Shown here in pieces: positions 13,701 to 26,500 of a stretch of DNA of 64,000 bases. Origin of the DNA: Trichoplax sp. H2 (Eukaryota > Placozoa > Uniplacotomia > Trichoplacea); the NCBI GenBank assembly GCA_003344405.1, contig NOWV01000038.1, forward strand, positions 372,001 to 436,000. The letters run 5' to 3'. Numbering within the stretch: position 1 is the first letter of the stretch; each line of letters opens with the position of its first letter. The notes below the pieces were generated by a model. The model was given only the letters and a program-made list of their open reading frames with translations. It had not been told where the DNA came from and ran no database searches. Both the position numbers and the translations under genes were made by a program.

Positions 13701-16700
13701 TTCTCAATTTACGACATTGATTAGTATTCAGCTCCGATACGGGATAGTTAACTTCTTCAGTAGAATTTTACAAAGGAAAGTGCTTAATACCAACCTTGGT
13801 CGTATTCGAAATCTACATTCTCGAATAAAAAATAACCTTTGTCTACTTAATTTACCTTAGCCGCGGTCATAATTTGTCAAATAGCTTCAATTCCTCCGTG
13901 GTAAGATGATTGACTTGTAATTTTAACCTAACTATATCATAAATATTGATTACATTGGTTGCAATTTAATAATTCCTTTATTGGATGCAAGTTCTTAAAA
14001 TTAATTGTGCTCCTATATCTATTTATTTAATGATATTATAATTTATCATTTTTATACGTTGGGATGGTTTAATAAAATTGTATTAATACCTGCAATTAAT
14101 TTTTATTAATGACAGGATGGGAGCATAGTCATTAATGGGCAGGAAAATACTGCTTCTATGGACAACACGGTGAATAAGCTATAGAATGGTTTTAAAATTG
14201 TACAGTAATGACCATTATATCAGATTACCTCATGCATTTATTTGGCCTTTCAAAATTACTAGACTTCTAACTGAAGTTGGTTTCACATTTTATACGCTTA
14301 CTGTACCAGTAGTGTTACTTTCTTGTAGTTATTAAAATAGCATTTATGCATTTATACAATTACTCTGTTTTTCGTGACCTTTTTTTCGAAACATTTTTTG
14401 TAGTCAAAGATAGAACGGTAAATCATGATCTGCTAATTACTTTACTCTAAGAAAACTTTATTAAATAGTAATTCTTATATTCGTATTTGCTATTCGAACA
14501 ATTCATTTATGGTTAACTTTTTTGTTCGGTTTATTTTCAGGATAATGAAATTGAAAAATTAAAAAGCGAATTAGAAGAAGTATGACGTAAAATGATACAA
14601 TTGCGAATCTGTGAAGAATGGAATAGTTGTTAAAATAATTTCATTTAACATGCTTATACTTACCTCATTCTAACAGCAACGCTCAAGCTTTTTACAACAA
14701 AGGAGAAAGGAGCAAGAATCTTTAAATGACCAATTACAAGTATTACTTACGACTTCATATTTACTTATTACATCAATATATCGGGCTACATTTATTTATT
14801 CTTTTTCTACCACTAAAAAGGTACACGTTCAAACTATCGGGATTTTAGTAGCCGAAAAATCGGAATTACAGAATCAGCTTACTCGCACGCAAAAAAGTTT
14901 GGACTTAGTCAGTCGTATGTATTACCTTTGTGCTAATAAAGTGATCAGTAGTTGATCTAGGTTAAATTGGCTATCTAGGGCTAATATTAATCCATCCTTT
15001 ATCGATCTATACAAACATAATTTTTTTATTTGCTAATAAATTAACAGGCGATAAAGAGACTTTACATAACAAGTTACTAGAACATAAGAACAAAATGTCA
15101 GAGTTGGAGAGAAATCTAGTTGCAAGTTCTGAAGCTAACGGGGTTTGCTATTACATTATACCAATCATAAAATTTACGAATTTTATGAAAGTGCGGCATA
15201 TATGACTTATAATATTATTGTATAAAATATATCACAGAACTTAAATGATATTATGCAAGATCGAAAGCAATTAAAGTTAATGGTGGATTCTTTACGGTAA
15301 CTTTACATTTACAGGTAAATGTTGCTTTGAAAATATTTATATCAAAAATGTGATTGTTTTTAGACAAAATACCGATGACTTATCAGATCAAATCAATGAA
15401 CTGAAGGGAAAATTGCAAACTCAAGTACGTAGGACGTAATCTATCGATTTGCTGTAAATTAGGTTGTCTTCACGAATACGCACATTGGTAAACCTAATTC
15501 TAAGTTATAAGAGAATTGTCTCTACTATTAGGCACAAGAGTCTGCAAATTTACGAAAGGTCAACTCTGAACTGAACTCGAAGCTAGAATTGTCGGAAGTG
15601 ATCGTTAATCAGTTATCAACTAATTCGGATGTAGCAAATATGCAGCAAGTTATTCAAAAATTGAATGAAGAAAAAAGGGAAATGCAGGCTAGATTAACTC
15701 AGGTGAAGCTTTGTATCTAGTCTGTCAACCACTTAATAAACTTTGGCAACGTGTTGAGAACACGAATTGCCAATGCATTTAATACATACTTACAGAAATT
15801 ATTTCCTTTATCTATCGTTTTCTAGATGATGAGTAAATTACATCGTCTTACTGCAGAAAAAGAGGCTGTCATTCAACAACAATCAGATATCACAATGCAA
15901 AGTGAGCAATACCTTCATCACTTAGAAAAAGAGCTAGAAGATGTAAAAGTGGAAAGAGACAGTCTAATTACGGAAAATCATCAACGTCAAGCTACCATAG
16001 ATCAACTTACTCATAGCTTGGGTATGTTAAATCGGTTTTCATACTTGCCACCCCAAAACGGTTATAAATATTTTCACACTAAATTTTATTTCAGAGAATC
16101 GACAAGATAGTCAGAACAAAGAGGTGAACCTTCAATTAGCTGAAAAATTTGGTAGGATAACTGAAGAAAAAGGCGAACTGGAGCAAAGTCATAAGGAATT
16201 GGTTTGTAGCTTCTTAGATTCATTTGATTTTATAGATGCCGCGAAACTAATTCTTCAACAATCTGTAAATTGTGCAGACTAGTAAACATATCGAATTAAA
16301 AAGGTTAGAAGAAACTTTTCATAACAAGGATTCGATTAGTGGTATGATTATATGATTCGAAGGACATGCTAAAAATTATTTCTTTGATACTTTGAAATAC
16401 AGACTTTACATGGAGAAAGTGAGCTACCTCGGTGAGTTGGAAAGTGAGGTTAGTATTTTGCAAGATGAAAGTGTGGATAGGGAAAAATTACTAGAAACTT
16501 TACAAAGCGATCAGGAAACTATCAGTCGGTAAGTGATTATTGCCGTTTATTGAAAGTACAGTATACCCGTATTATAGGGATACAGTTGGTAGTAATATAT
16601 CTGGTATTAATTTTTATTTAAGAGCTTTGACTCAGAATAAAGATCTTAAGAATCGATTAGCCGAACTACAAGAAAAATTCGTCATAATGGTAACTTATAT

Positions 16701-19221
16701 CGCTATTATTATTTGAAAAGTTAAGGATGCACGCACGTTTAACAATGGATGTAAATCTGGTTTATATTATTTACAATTATAGAGTAACGAAAACATGGAA
16801 CTCAATACAAAACTAGAATCATTTACCTATACAGCAAAAGAATCCACTGATAAAGTTCATGAAAAAGAAGTACAATTACGTCAAACTATTAAGCAGGTTT
16901 GCCTCTATATTCTACTGCGTAGTAGCTATTGCTAAGATACAATGTATTGTAGGATGTCGTGAAACTTTGTAACATGCAAATTTCAATGCTTTACTAAAGT
17001 TAACGGATAGAGAGCAGCAGCTGGATTTGATAAATTCCGCAAATGACAGTTTAATTAGCCAATTAAGTGATCAGGTATATTATTATAACGTTATCTTACT
17101 GCATTTTATCGTACTAATGGAGTATTTGTAATATAAGACATTTTGTTAGTATCAATAGTATTATATTACAATTAAATAGCAAGTTAACTACAATTATTTA
17201 TTTCGTAGAAAAATATTTACAATCAGCTTTCGAGTAATTTTGAAAAGCAAACAAAAGAGCTCGAGGAATTAAATTTAAAAATAAAAAGCCAAGAATCTGA
17301 GCTTCTAGTAACAAGAGAGAAGGTTAAGAAAAATTTTGCTGCTCAATATATTTTACACAATAGCTAATCATTGATATCTTCTTAAATTATTTTATAGCTG
17401 TCAGAGGTATCTTATCAACTAAATCAATCCGTGCGTCAAAATTCAAATTTGTCAGAATATGTAAATCAGCAGGTAAAAATTACAGCTTAAGATGTTCTAT
17501 ACATGTTATTGAATAACGCTATGGACTTATAATAGAATCAAGATAACGATAGGATGAGATCGGAGTTGCAATCCGTAAAGGACACAAACTCATCTATATC
17601 ACGAGAATTGCAAGTTGCTCAGGTAAATTGTACCTGCTTTTATACATGCTTGTTTCATTTTCGTCTTGTTTCTAACACCTACACGTAATCATAATAAAAT
17701 TTAGGAGAAGGCCTCGTTGCTTGATATGGCATCAGGAAGAAATCAGTATAATACTGGTACGATAGAACGAAAATTCTTAATAATGCTACTTGAGTAAAGG
17801 AAGTCAATATGCATTACTAAAATTGCTTGTACATGTAACTGATCTTCATAGAAAATGTTGGTAATATTGAAAAGGATAGCAATGTTATGGTAAGATTAAA
17901 ATAAGGTCTAGTAAGTGTAGATGGTACTATGAATGACCAGGAACGATATATTTTTGCCTATATGTTGAATTTAGCTTGAGCTCCTATCAGCTTCGGTTAG
18001 ACAGTTGGAACTGGAAAGAGATCAATTGATTCAGCAAGTAAAGGAAGAAATTGATGCAAAGGAAAAATTAACTAAACAACTTACAGAACATGGAAATTTA
18101 GTTAATCAACTAAGTGTTGACGTCACTGCTAATAATGGTAAATACTGATTCAATTTCTGCTTTTAAATTTGGCATGACGATAATTATGTTTTTATAATAT
18201 ATAAAAGCTGATAATACAGATAGCGAGTCAACTGAAAAATTTCGTATATTACAAGATGCTATGGAGAAACTACAGGTAAATATTAATAGATTTTTATTAA
18301 CCATTATCTTTATCATAACATCATAGTAATAGAATTTGTATGTTTTTTTCTTGTCATAGGCACGATTTGTAACCGTTATGGAAGAAAATGCTTCACTTAG
18401 TGAAAAAGTTTATGAATTGGATCATCTTAACGTACAATTATCCAGCGAAACAGATACGATAGGTATGGTATATTTACATTGCGTTGCCACTTTTATAGCG
18501 GATGGCTATTAGTAATTAGTATGTATCAGTTGTTAAATTTATTTTTGAAATCGAAATCATGATATTGATGGATAGATTTTAATTTTTTATATTTGTACAG
18601 GAGAGTATATAGCCTTATATCATAAGCAGAGAGATGCACTGAGAACTCGTTACGACGAAAAAGAGAGGTTAATTGCACAGCTAACCGAACAAAGGCAAGA
18701 TATGCAGGTAAAGATTGCGTAAATTCTGTAATGTTAAAATGCGGGTACAAGTATAGTTTTCCTACTCTAGAATAATGATAATAATAATATTCTTCCATTA
18801 GGAAAAAACTCAGCAACTACAGAAATTGATTTTACAATTGGTTCATGAGAAGCAACAACTGCAATTGCAGGTTACTAACTTAACAGGGGATTCAAGTCAG
18901 AATGCAAGTTTGAACTTTCAGAATCCTACTGCATTTACAGCTGAGAGTACGGCTTTGAAATCTGCTTCAGAAGTAGCAAATAATACGTTACCTAACGATA
19001 GCAATCTATTATCGACGAAGGATAATTTAGAGTCTTATTCAGTTAATGATGAAACTGCGAAAGAAATTGTACAATTATTGCAGGAAGTTGAAGCTACATC
19101 ACAAACTGCTAGTTTTATAACAAAGGAGATCGAATCTGGGATAGTAAATGAACCAAGAGTAACGGATACCCAAATATTAATACCATGCGCTTTTTGTGTT
19201 GGTAGATTGCAAGAAATTTAA
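10800..19221 (+). CDS. GOLGA2: Golgin subfamily A member 2 (GM130), cis-Golgi matrix coiled-coil protein
   Basis: Peripheral cis-Golgi matrix protein that tethers vesicles through p115 and binds GRASP65. Exon 1 (10800-10844) encodes MADQRALKLANAKRK and exon 2 (13307-13420) continues LKKFQKRQ, matching the basic p115-binding N-terminus of GM130. Later exons: 14116-14169, 14541-14579, 14677-14739, 14821-14914 (VHVQTIGILVAEKSEL, nearly identical to vertebrate GM130), 15048-15142, 15238-15296, 15364-15424, 15532-15702, 15826-16021, 16095-16201, 16278-16341, 16403-16528, 16623-16689, 16783-16896, 17000-17074, 17209-17322, 17398-17472, 17536-17622, 17705-17756, 17852-17889, 17975-18137, 18208-18275, 18360-18462, 18601-18707 and 18802-19221. 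The block SSETDTIGEYIALY at 18440-18630 is diagnostic. Length is about 920 residues against roughly 1,000 in vertebrates; almost all is coiled coil. Phases chain except at 16341/16403, where one base is out of step. The C-terminus ends in isoleucine but is diverged. An AATAAA lies near 20000. Confidence 0.93.
11780..12107. repeat. Two-copy tandem duplication, ~160 bp unit, in GOLGA2 intron 1
   Basis: The sequence beginning aaggagggaaa at 11781 recurs at 11941, and both units run through shared landmarks (agagtcaactttcctcttct, tcatctgcgtt, cgtattctg) at about 160 bp spacing, with scattered substitutions. Preceded by a (TA)n tract at 11757-11772. It lies wholly inside the first GOLGA2 intron (10845-13306). 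Confidence 0.85.
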
Positions 19222-20603
19222 GGATAATTTCATAAAAATCATGTACAGTATAATCGCGATTAATTTCATTTGGACAAAAATTACGAAAACTCTGTATTAC
19301 TATTTATATAATGTTAATAATTATAAGAAAGAAATGGAAAAGAATTATCTAAATTCCGAATTTTTTATGCATTTTAAAATTGTTTATATATCATTTATAG
19401 CTATGGGAATTATGTATCTACGAATAGCGATCGTAAATTCTGTCATACATTTTTATACACTTTATTAAATCTCTATTTCACTATGACTGCAGTTGTTTTC
19501 TTTACTGCATTAGATTGCGTCGTTGATACTGATATATTATTTATTTTTTAGTCAAGACTATTGAATTTTCTTCCTTACTGAAATGATTATTTGCAGTTAT
19601 CAATTCTGTCTTTAAATTAGTGATTATTGTGATAAATCATGAATGAATATTTTGTAATGATACTTATATGTGTTATAAATTGCTGGTTATTGTACTGTAT
19701 GTGTATATATATATATATATATACAAAGCTATACACCTTAAATGTAGCAGTTTGTACTTAACTATCTGATCTTTGCGGAAATGAGTATTAATTTGTATCA
19801 TATTGATTTGTAAATATTGAAATGATTTTCATTAACGAATGATAACCGACGGAAATTTCTTAAACATTAATAATCTCCAGTGGCTTTAAACTCCAGCATA
19901 TGAACTTGACATATATGGTGTTATGTCAGTGGCTTATGATTACTTTATTGCCTAATATGCAATGTCGGTACTCTGATATTTACACTTTAAATGAGCAGCA
20001 ATAAAGTTATACCAACAACATACACGACCCTAATAATTTCATGCTGGGTTCTATTAATTATATATCTCATTGAATTGAACTATCGAAGGCAACACCACAA
20101 ATTTCGCTAGGTATAGGTTTAGAAGTTGTATACATATATTTTATTTAAATGTCATTTGATGGATATCCGCAGATGACTCTCGCTACGCTATATCTCATAT
20201 GATATTACTCCCATTTTTTTTCAATATTGATTTACAAATTGATTTTCTACTACCATGATTTAGAGCCTATTCAGGTGGAGCGTTATTAATGTAACGACCA
20301 ATGGGATTACGCACCAGGGATTTATGATCGAATCCTGGTTGGATGATATGTTGATATGATACTCTTAATATTATTGGTAAAAGCAAAATTGTAATATAAG
20401 GTTAAGTTAAGGTGATGCATCGGTCTTCACCTTAACTTATGTGAGTAACGATGCTAGATAACAGCACATTAATCATGGCAATAATATTAATGTTAACAAG
20501 TTATTAGTAAGCTGTTAGGACATAAAGGCTTACTTGTGAAATTGACTTTAAAAATTATATTAGATATTACTAACATTCAAGGTAATAATGATATGATATT
20601 CAA
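19222..20603. other. Convergent intergenic region between GOLGA2 and glutamine synthetase
   Basis: Holds the GOLGA2 3' UTR (AATAAA at about 20000-20005) and the 3' UTR of glutamine synthetase on the other strand. An open frame at 19196-19468 overlaps the GOLGA2 stop in another frame and is not convincing. A (TA)n tract sits at 19705-19723. A small hairpin is present near 20311-20338 (accagg ... cctggt). Confidence 0.5.
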
Positions 20604-23541
20604 TTAGTCTACCCAATTGTCGTCTATAATTGTAGTACGAACAATAGCATATGAAACGTCATATGGGTCGCAATTGGAAGAAGGTCGCCTATCTTCCAGG
20701 TATCCCTTGCCAGCGACACTGCATGGTCTAGGTATACGGATACTGGCACCACGATGAGCTACGCCAGAAAAGAAATTATCTATACTGGATGTCTCATGCT
20801 TACCAGTTAAGCGTCTTTCATTATCTTTACCACCATTGGGATCATATAATCTTATGTGTTCTTTATGCCTTTTGGATAATTTTTCTATCGCCTCATGAAT
20901 ATACTTTATTCCACCGTCTTCTCGCATCCGTTGAGTACTATAATTGCAATGAGCTCCAGATCCATTCCAATTGCCTTCTACCGGTTTCGGATCTAAAGTT
21001 ACTGTAACGCCAAATTCTTCCGCAATTCGATACAATATAAATCGAGACATCCATAAATGATCACCAATATCGATTCCTTCGCAGGGGCCTATTTGATATT
21101 CCCACTATTTTTTAAAATGAAAGAAATTTTAAATCAATGAAAGGGTGAGTTATTTATGGTTTTCGTATTCCTTATTGGAAAGGCAATTTTTTTGCAGTCT
21201 ATAATAATTATAGCTTTATTTAAAAAAATTTAATAAATTCTAGGTTGAAAAGCCAACAGCAAAGTACCCAATAATGAAAGAAGAATTCGCATATTTAAAG
21301 AAACATATGTTTCCATTGATTATCTCATGTTTAATCAATTTTAAAGGGCTTGCAGAAAGTAGCAAGATATGATGGATGACTCTGTATTTGGATATTATTA
21401 TGATATTTTATTCGATACTTCAGCCCTTGCCAGGTATAGTAACTAAAAATAGTTCACTCTCAGAAATTTAATATATTACGAATTGGAGATTACTCTGTTG
21501 CAACGTAGGACAATTAGGCCTGCTCACGGTATATACTGTATACTAATTGACATACCGGCGAAAAGCACAAGATATGTGCAAATACACGTACAGTATGTGA
21601 TACTATCGCTCTAACTAAGCGTATACTGTAGTCGTAATGAACGGTAAAATATATATCGGCAAATGGTTGATACGCATACATTTTAACCTGTAAATAACTA
21701 GATTCAATCACTAAATCTTACAACATATGTTTTTTTGTTAACGAATCATTTACGTGCATGTTCCAATGGTGGTAACATTTACGCAAGTGTCAACTTTCTA
21801 AATGAATAGATATCAATTTTTTTGAATAGAACTCAAAGTTTGTTCGTGACTTTAGGTAATAATGAGGTACAATATGCTGCACTGTTACATGTACATTGTA
21901 CATGCTAAAACGCTATCTCATTTTTCAACTAAGAAAAAAAGTAAAAATTCTTATAAATCACAAGTTGTACTCTACTCTACTGTAAAGCTACTTTTGCTGG
22001 CACGCACGCACGCTATAAATTCAGTACAATGCGAATTCGTTATAAATACAGTACACTTAATGCGTTTCTTAACGATCAGAACCACCTGGAGTAAAAATTG
22101 TTAAATACTATACAACTGAAAAACGATGTAAGATCGGTAAACAATAGTAAATTAACGTTGCATAGTGTTCTGATTATGTCTTAAGTAAACATGTTTGACT
22201 AGCGATTAAACACCACAGAGTACTAGACGCATGGTTCATCACTGTTCATCACATACTACTGTAAGACTATACAATATATTAATTAATTGATTATAATGAA
22301 CCAAAAATAAGGCGTAAAAAAAATTTCAAGAAATATTCCAACACCAGTAGAGGCAGAACAAATTTTGATGGTAGCAAACAAAGTCAATGAAAGAGTCATC
22401 GATAAATGAAAAGTTTATATTCCCTATTAATTGCGTACAGCAGGCAATTTGGCATTAAGTAGTCTAATTTTAATAACAATTTGGCAATGTTTAGATACTT
22501 GTACACTGTTTACTATGTTAACAACAGTTTGATATCAATTGGGCTACCATTAACTTTTATCACTTTCATCCAACACCCGTGTACTGTTTAATCTTATTAC
22601 GCAACGTCCGAATTTTTAATTTAAAACCATAGACATCATAGATTTACAGTTTATTGCCAAAGACACGTGTAGCTGATTTACTATACTTCCAAATTGATTA
22701 TTATCACCAACAAAAATTAGATATATCGTAGTCTCGCGGTTTTACAATCGCCAGTCGATCAGTTGTTAACTACATTATGACTCAAAATAAATTTTGCAAA
22801 ATACGGTATAGCCATAATTTGATAGAGTAAAGTAGTCGTTATTATTATATCCGTCAATCGTTTTGTATTTTTGACAGAGAGTTAATTATACCGTACAGTA
22901 CAAGCCCATTATAGATTCAATTTTTAAATTGAATATTTTCTCACCTGAGAAGGCATGACTTCTGCGTTAGTACCGGCAATTTTAATTTTCGCGAAGAGAC
23001 AAGCACGATAGTGAGCTTCAATGATGGGTCTACCGAATACTCTTCCGCTACCAACACTACAGTAATAAGGACCTTGTGGACCAGGAAAGCCGTTCTTAGG
23101 CCAGCATAAAGGCTTTTCATGATCTAACAACACATACTCCTGTTCAATTCCAAACCAAGGATGATCATCTTTGACTTTTTCCATAGCCGCTACACATCGA
23201 CGTCTTTTGTTGGTATGAGTTAGTTTACCATCATAATACTCGGTATCGCATAAAACTAATTTATTCGGATCACCACGAAAAGGATCTCGGAATATGGCTA
23301 CAGGTTTTAAGTAGACATCGCTGTCTCCACCATCAGCATGACCACAGCTGGATCCATCATAGTGCCATGTTGGTAGATCGCTAGGAGATGTTGGTTCAGT
23401 TTCAACTGTCATTGTTTTACATCGCATTCCTTCGTTAGTGCCATCAATCCAGACATACATGACCTGAACTCTGCCACCTTGATCTAAGTTCATATATTGG
23501 CTGACTGTTGGAGCTAAAACGATTTCATCATGACTTGCCAT
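20604..23541 (-). CDS. GLUL: Glutamine synthetase (eukaryotic GSII type)
   Basis: Makes glutamine from glutamate and ammonia using ATP; cytosolic or mitochondrial decamer. Two exons: 22945-23541 (199 codons from ATG at 23541, reading MASHDEIVL) and 20604-21104 (166 codons plus stop), joined phase 0 across a 1.84 kb intron, giving 365 residues, normal for the family. Signatures in order: [14 protein letters not shown] (beta-grasp region), EQEYVLLD (metal-binding glutamates), [22 protein letters not shown] at the end of exon 1 joining [11 protein letters not shown] at the start of exon 2, [14 protein letters not shown] (catalytic histidine kept), HETSSIDNF and SIRIPR with [11 protein letters not shown] (ATP site). 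All expected catalytic residues are present. The frame is open another 27 codons upstream of ATG 23541 (hydrophobic stretch), but that start lacks family support. GOLGA2 lies convergent downstream. Confidence 0.97.
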
Positions 23542-26500
23542 TGTGATTAGGGATTTTGCAATTTCACACCTATGAATCCCAAAATTTCCAATGAATATGT
23601 ACAGTATGTACGTTATTTGCAAGTACTGTAGGATATATCGCTATTCACAGTCGTTACTGTAATGTAAAGTACAAGAGCTGAAATTAGTCTTCAAATAAAA
23701 TTGGTCTGAGCACGCTAAAGCATTAAAATTGTGTAATCAGTTGAAGTAGTTAACGTGTACAGCTGATGCAACCGGCTTAAAAGCGTACAACTTAATATCT
23801 GAATCAACGGCAACGAAAGGATGATGACGATAGTAAAATCGACTGATGATTTATGCAAATCAAGTTAATACAGTATGACGATGCTGATGAAACATGAGTA
23901 ACGCATCTTCTAACTACCCGAGATCACAAGTATCCTGCAAGAGTGCTATTTCTGCAGGTACAGTACGACAATGGGAGCGTTTAACCTGGTATAAACACGC
24001 GTTTCCATGCATCCAATAAATCAAGATACTGTCACCGAGTTCATTAATGCTCTTCTATACAGAATCGTACTACTGTACATTATATTGTAATACTGTTAAT
24101 CCATAGATGGGCATGAATACGCCACGCTAAACGCCTTCCTACTTAGTTACAGTAGAGTACTGTTTGAGTCCATAACAGTCGTTTACTACAATACGTATTA
24201 TAAAGTAAAAAGTGGAAGCACAGTACTGTAGTTACGTGAGCAGTACAGTACATACAGTAGACTAGACTACAGTACTGTCTATTCATAGCGAAAAATAAAC
24301 TCTAGAACAGAGAGATACGGCTTCGCTATGTCAGCTAGTAGTGGTAATATTCATTTACTATTCTAATAATTACTGCATTATTTGATTTGAATTAATAAAG
24401 AAAAGATTAAAAAACATAACATACTATCCACTGCGTAGACAATCAGTGACAATGCTGTATATAATAAGTTTTTAAAATTATGCTGTACTATGAGCAGTAC
24501 GGAGAGGCGAATGGATTGCATTATCCGATACTAAAGTATGGCTGACAATACGAAATAAAACTTAATTTAGTGCATTAGAATTATTGTTGTAGTAATCAGT
24601 ACAGTCTAGGAAATAAAGAAAATGCAGTACAGTGTATACTGTACCGTAGATGTTGATAATTGCAAGGATAATTACTAAATTAATTGACTGTATGTAGAGC
24701 AAGCGTGTTGTAAACTAGTTCGAAAGAGTTCTATTCTGTATGGAATATGCTTTTACACATTCAGTAGAATCCTTTAGGAACGATCTACGATCCACTCTTG
24801 ACTAGAACTGTACTTGAATACAACTGGCTGAGAAGTTGGTTTGCATCCAAGCATTGAATAGGATAAAAAGTCTCCATGTCAATCTCGTCTACTCAAAATG
24901 CTATCCATTTCATGTAGAGTAGAGTAGAGTACTTTGAATCCATGTTCAAATCAATCCAGTCATTTTTTTTGGTTCCTCTCCTCTTTTTCACTGATGACTA
25001 CCATGGATCTATGCCATTGATTTCCAATGGATAGCCAAGACCGCAGCTGTGGCATCATCATTGTGTGTGTCCAATGAATGCCTACCCAGTTGTCAGACTG
25101 TCTTTGACGTCGTCTACACTGTACAGTATGAAATAGTACATACAAGAAGATGCATGTCAATTCAATTCAACTTATGCCTACAACTAGTCCATGGTCAAAA
25201 AATTATCCTAGTCAATAGTATTCCTCGTTGTCATTTTTTCACGCCTGGATAATTTTCCTAATGATACAAACTTCATTTTATGTCGCTTGTGGGCACTTCA
25301 TTGTTAGCTTAAAGAGTGATAGTGAAATAGACTGAAGCCGGTTGCAGGATCAATGAACATGGCGAAATGGATCAATTAAATGAGCGTTAATCAATTTACT
25401 TTACAGTTATTTCCTTCTACTTATGGATGATTATAATTGAATACAACGCTATTGATTCTACTGCTTGTGTTGGTGATTAATCCATTCTCTTGAATTAAAT
25501 TAGAGAGAAATTAGCCTCGAAAAATGGCCTACTTACCCAATGGAGTAATGGAGTAGTAAAACGCCTTTTCGTTGAGTTGAAGTTGAGCTTTGTGAATGAC
25601 ACCCCGAGTGGACGTGGTTTTTATATGTTACGCCTACCGGTCGATACGACACCAGGTTAGTTGTCCCATTTGGGGTGGAGACGTCATTTCATTCAGCGAT
25701 AATAATTCCAATTATTATTATAATTAATTAGGGATTATTAGAAATGTTGACCCGACTCGTTGGTTGATAGTAAGTCATGTCTAGTTGAAGTGATTGTGTT
25801 GACTTGGTGCTAGGATTGCGCAATATTTGATTGCGCAATCCTTGATTGCATCACTGGAGAACAATAACTCAACTGACGCTAACCAACACGCTTTCGCTGT
25901 ATCTATGGTATCGTCACCTTCAAGGACAGCCTCGAATTAGTGCACGCTTCACCTAATGAATGACCGAAACAATCAACGAGCATGTCGAACACGGAGCACG
26001 ACTCTCCCACGAGTGACGTCCTTGTGTCGGTATGTCTGTCAATGTATGATGGACGGCCTTGGTGGACTGGTCGACTGATCGAAAAGAAAAGCGGAATTAG
26101 CGGATGATGGACCATATGACCATCCATCATCCTAATCCTATCCTACTTTACTTCGATTGAATTGGACTTTATTCCGACAACTACTATGAATTGATTCTAT
26201 CTATTTGATTGAATAAATTATAATATAATGATAATAATAATAATAATCATGATCAATAATCTACTGTATTATGACTTGAATCATTTTATTGGATGTGGAA
26301 CAGAATAATTCATGCTGTTACAGAAGTGCAGTGAAAAACTGCCACTACCGCATTTGTTGCAATTCTTCCTTTCTTTCTTGGTAGACCATGATAGGATGAC
26401 ATTGACGTTAGCTTAGGCGCTAATGGCGTGATTGATGGAGTTGAGTACGATAACCGACCTCGTAGTCAGTCGTATCTAAACCCTCTGTCTTCAAATAACG

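Noticed and set aside
13615-13860. Open frame within GOLGA2 intron 2, with possible splice sites around 13630-13684
   Set aside because: An exon there would end in phase 2, which does not fit the next exon at 14116 (starts in phase 0 and hits a stop otherwise). At most an alternative exon.
20311-20338. tRNA-like T-arm and hairpin (accagg ... gatcgaatcctggt)
   Set aside because: No acceptor stem, D-arm or anticodon arm fits upstream; just a short inverted repeat.
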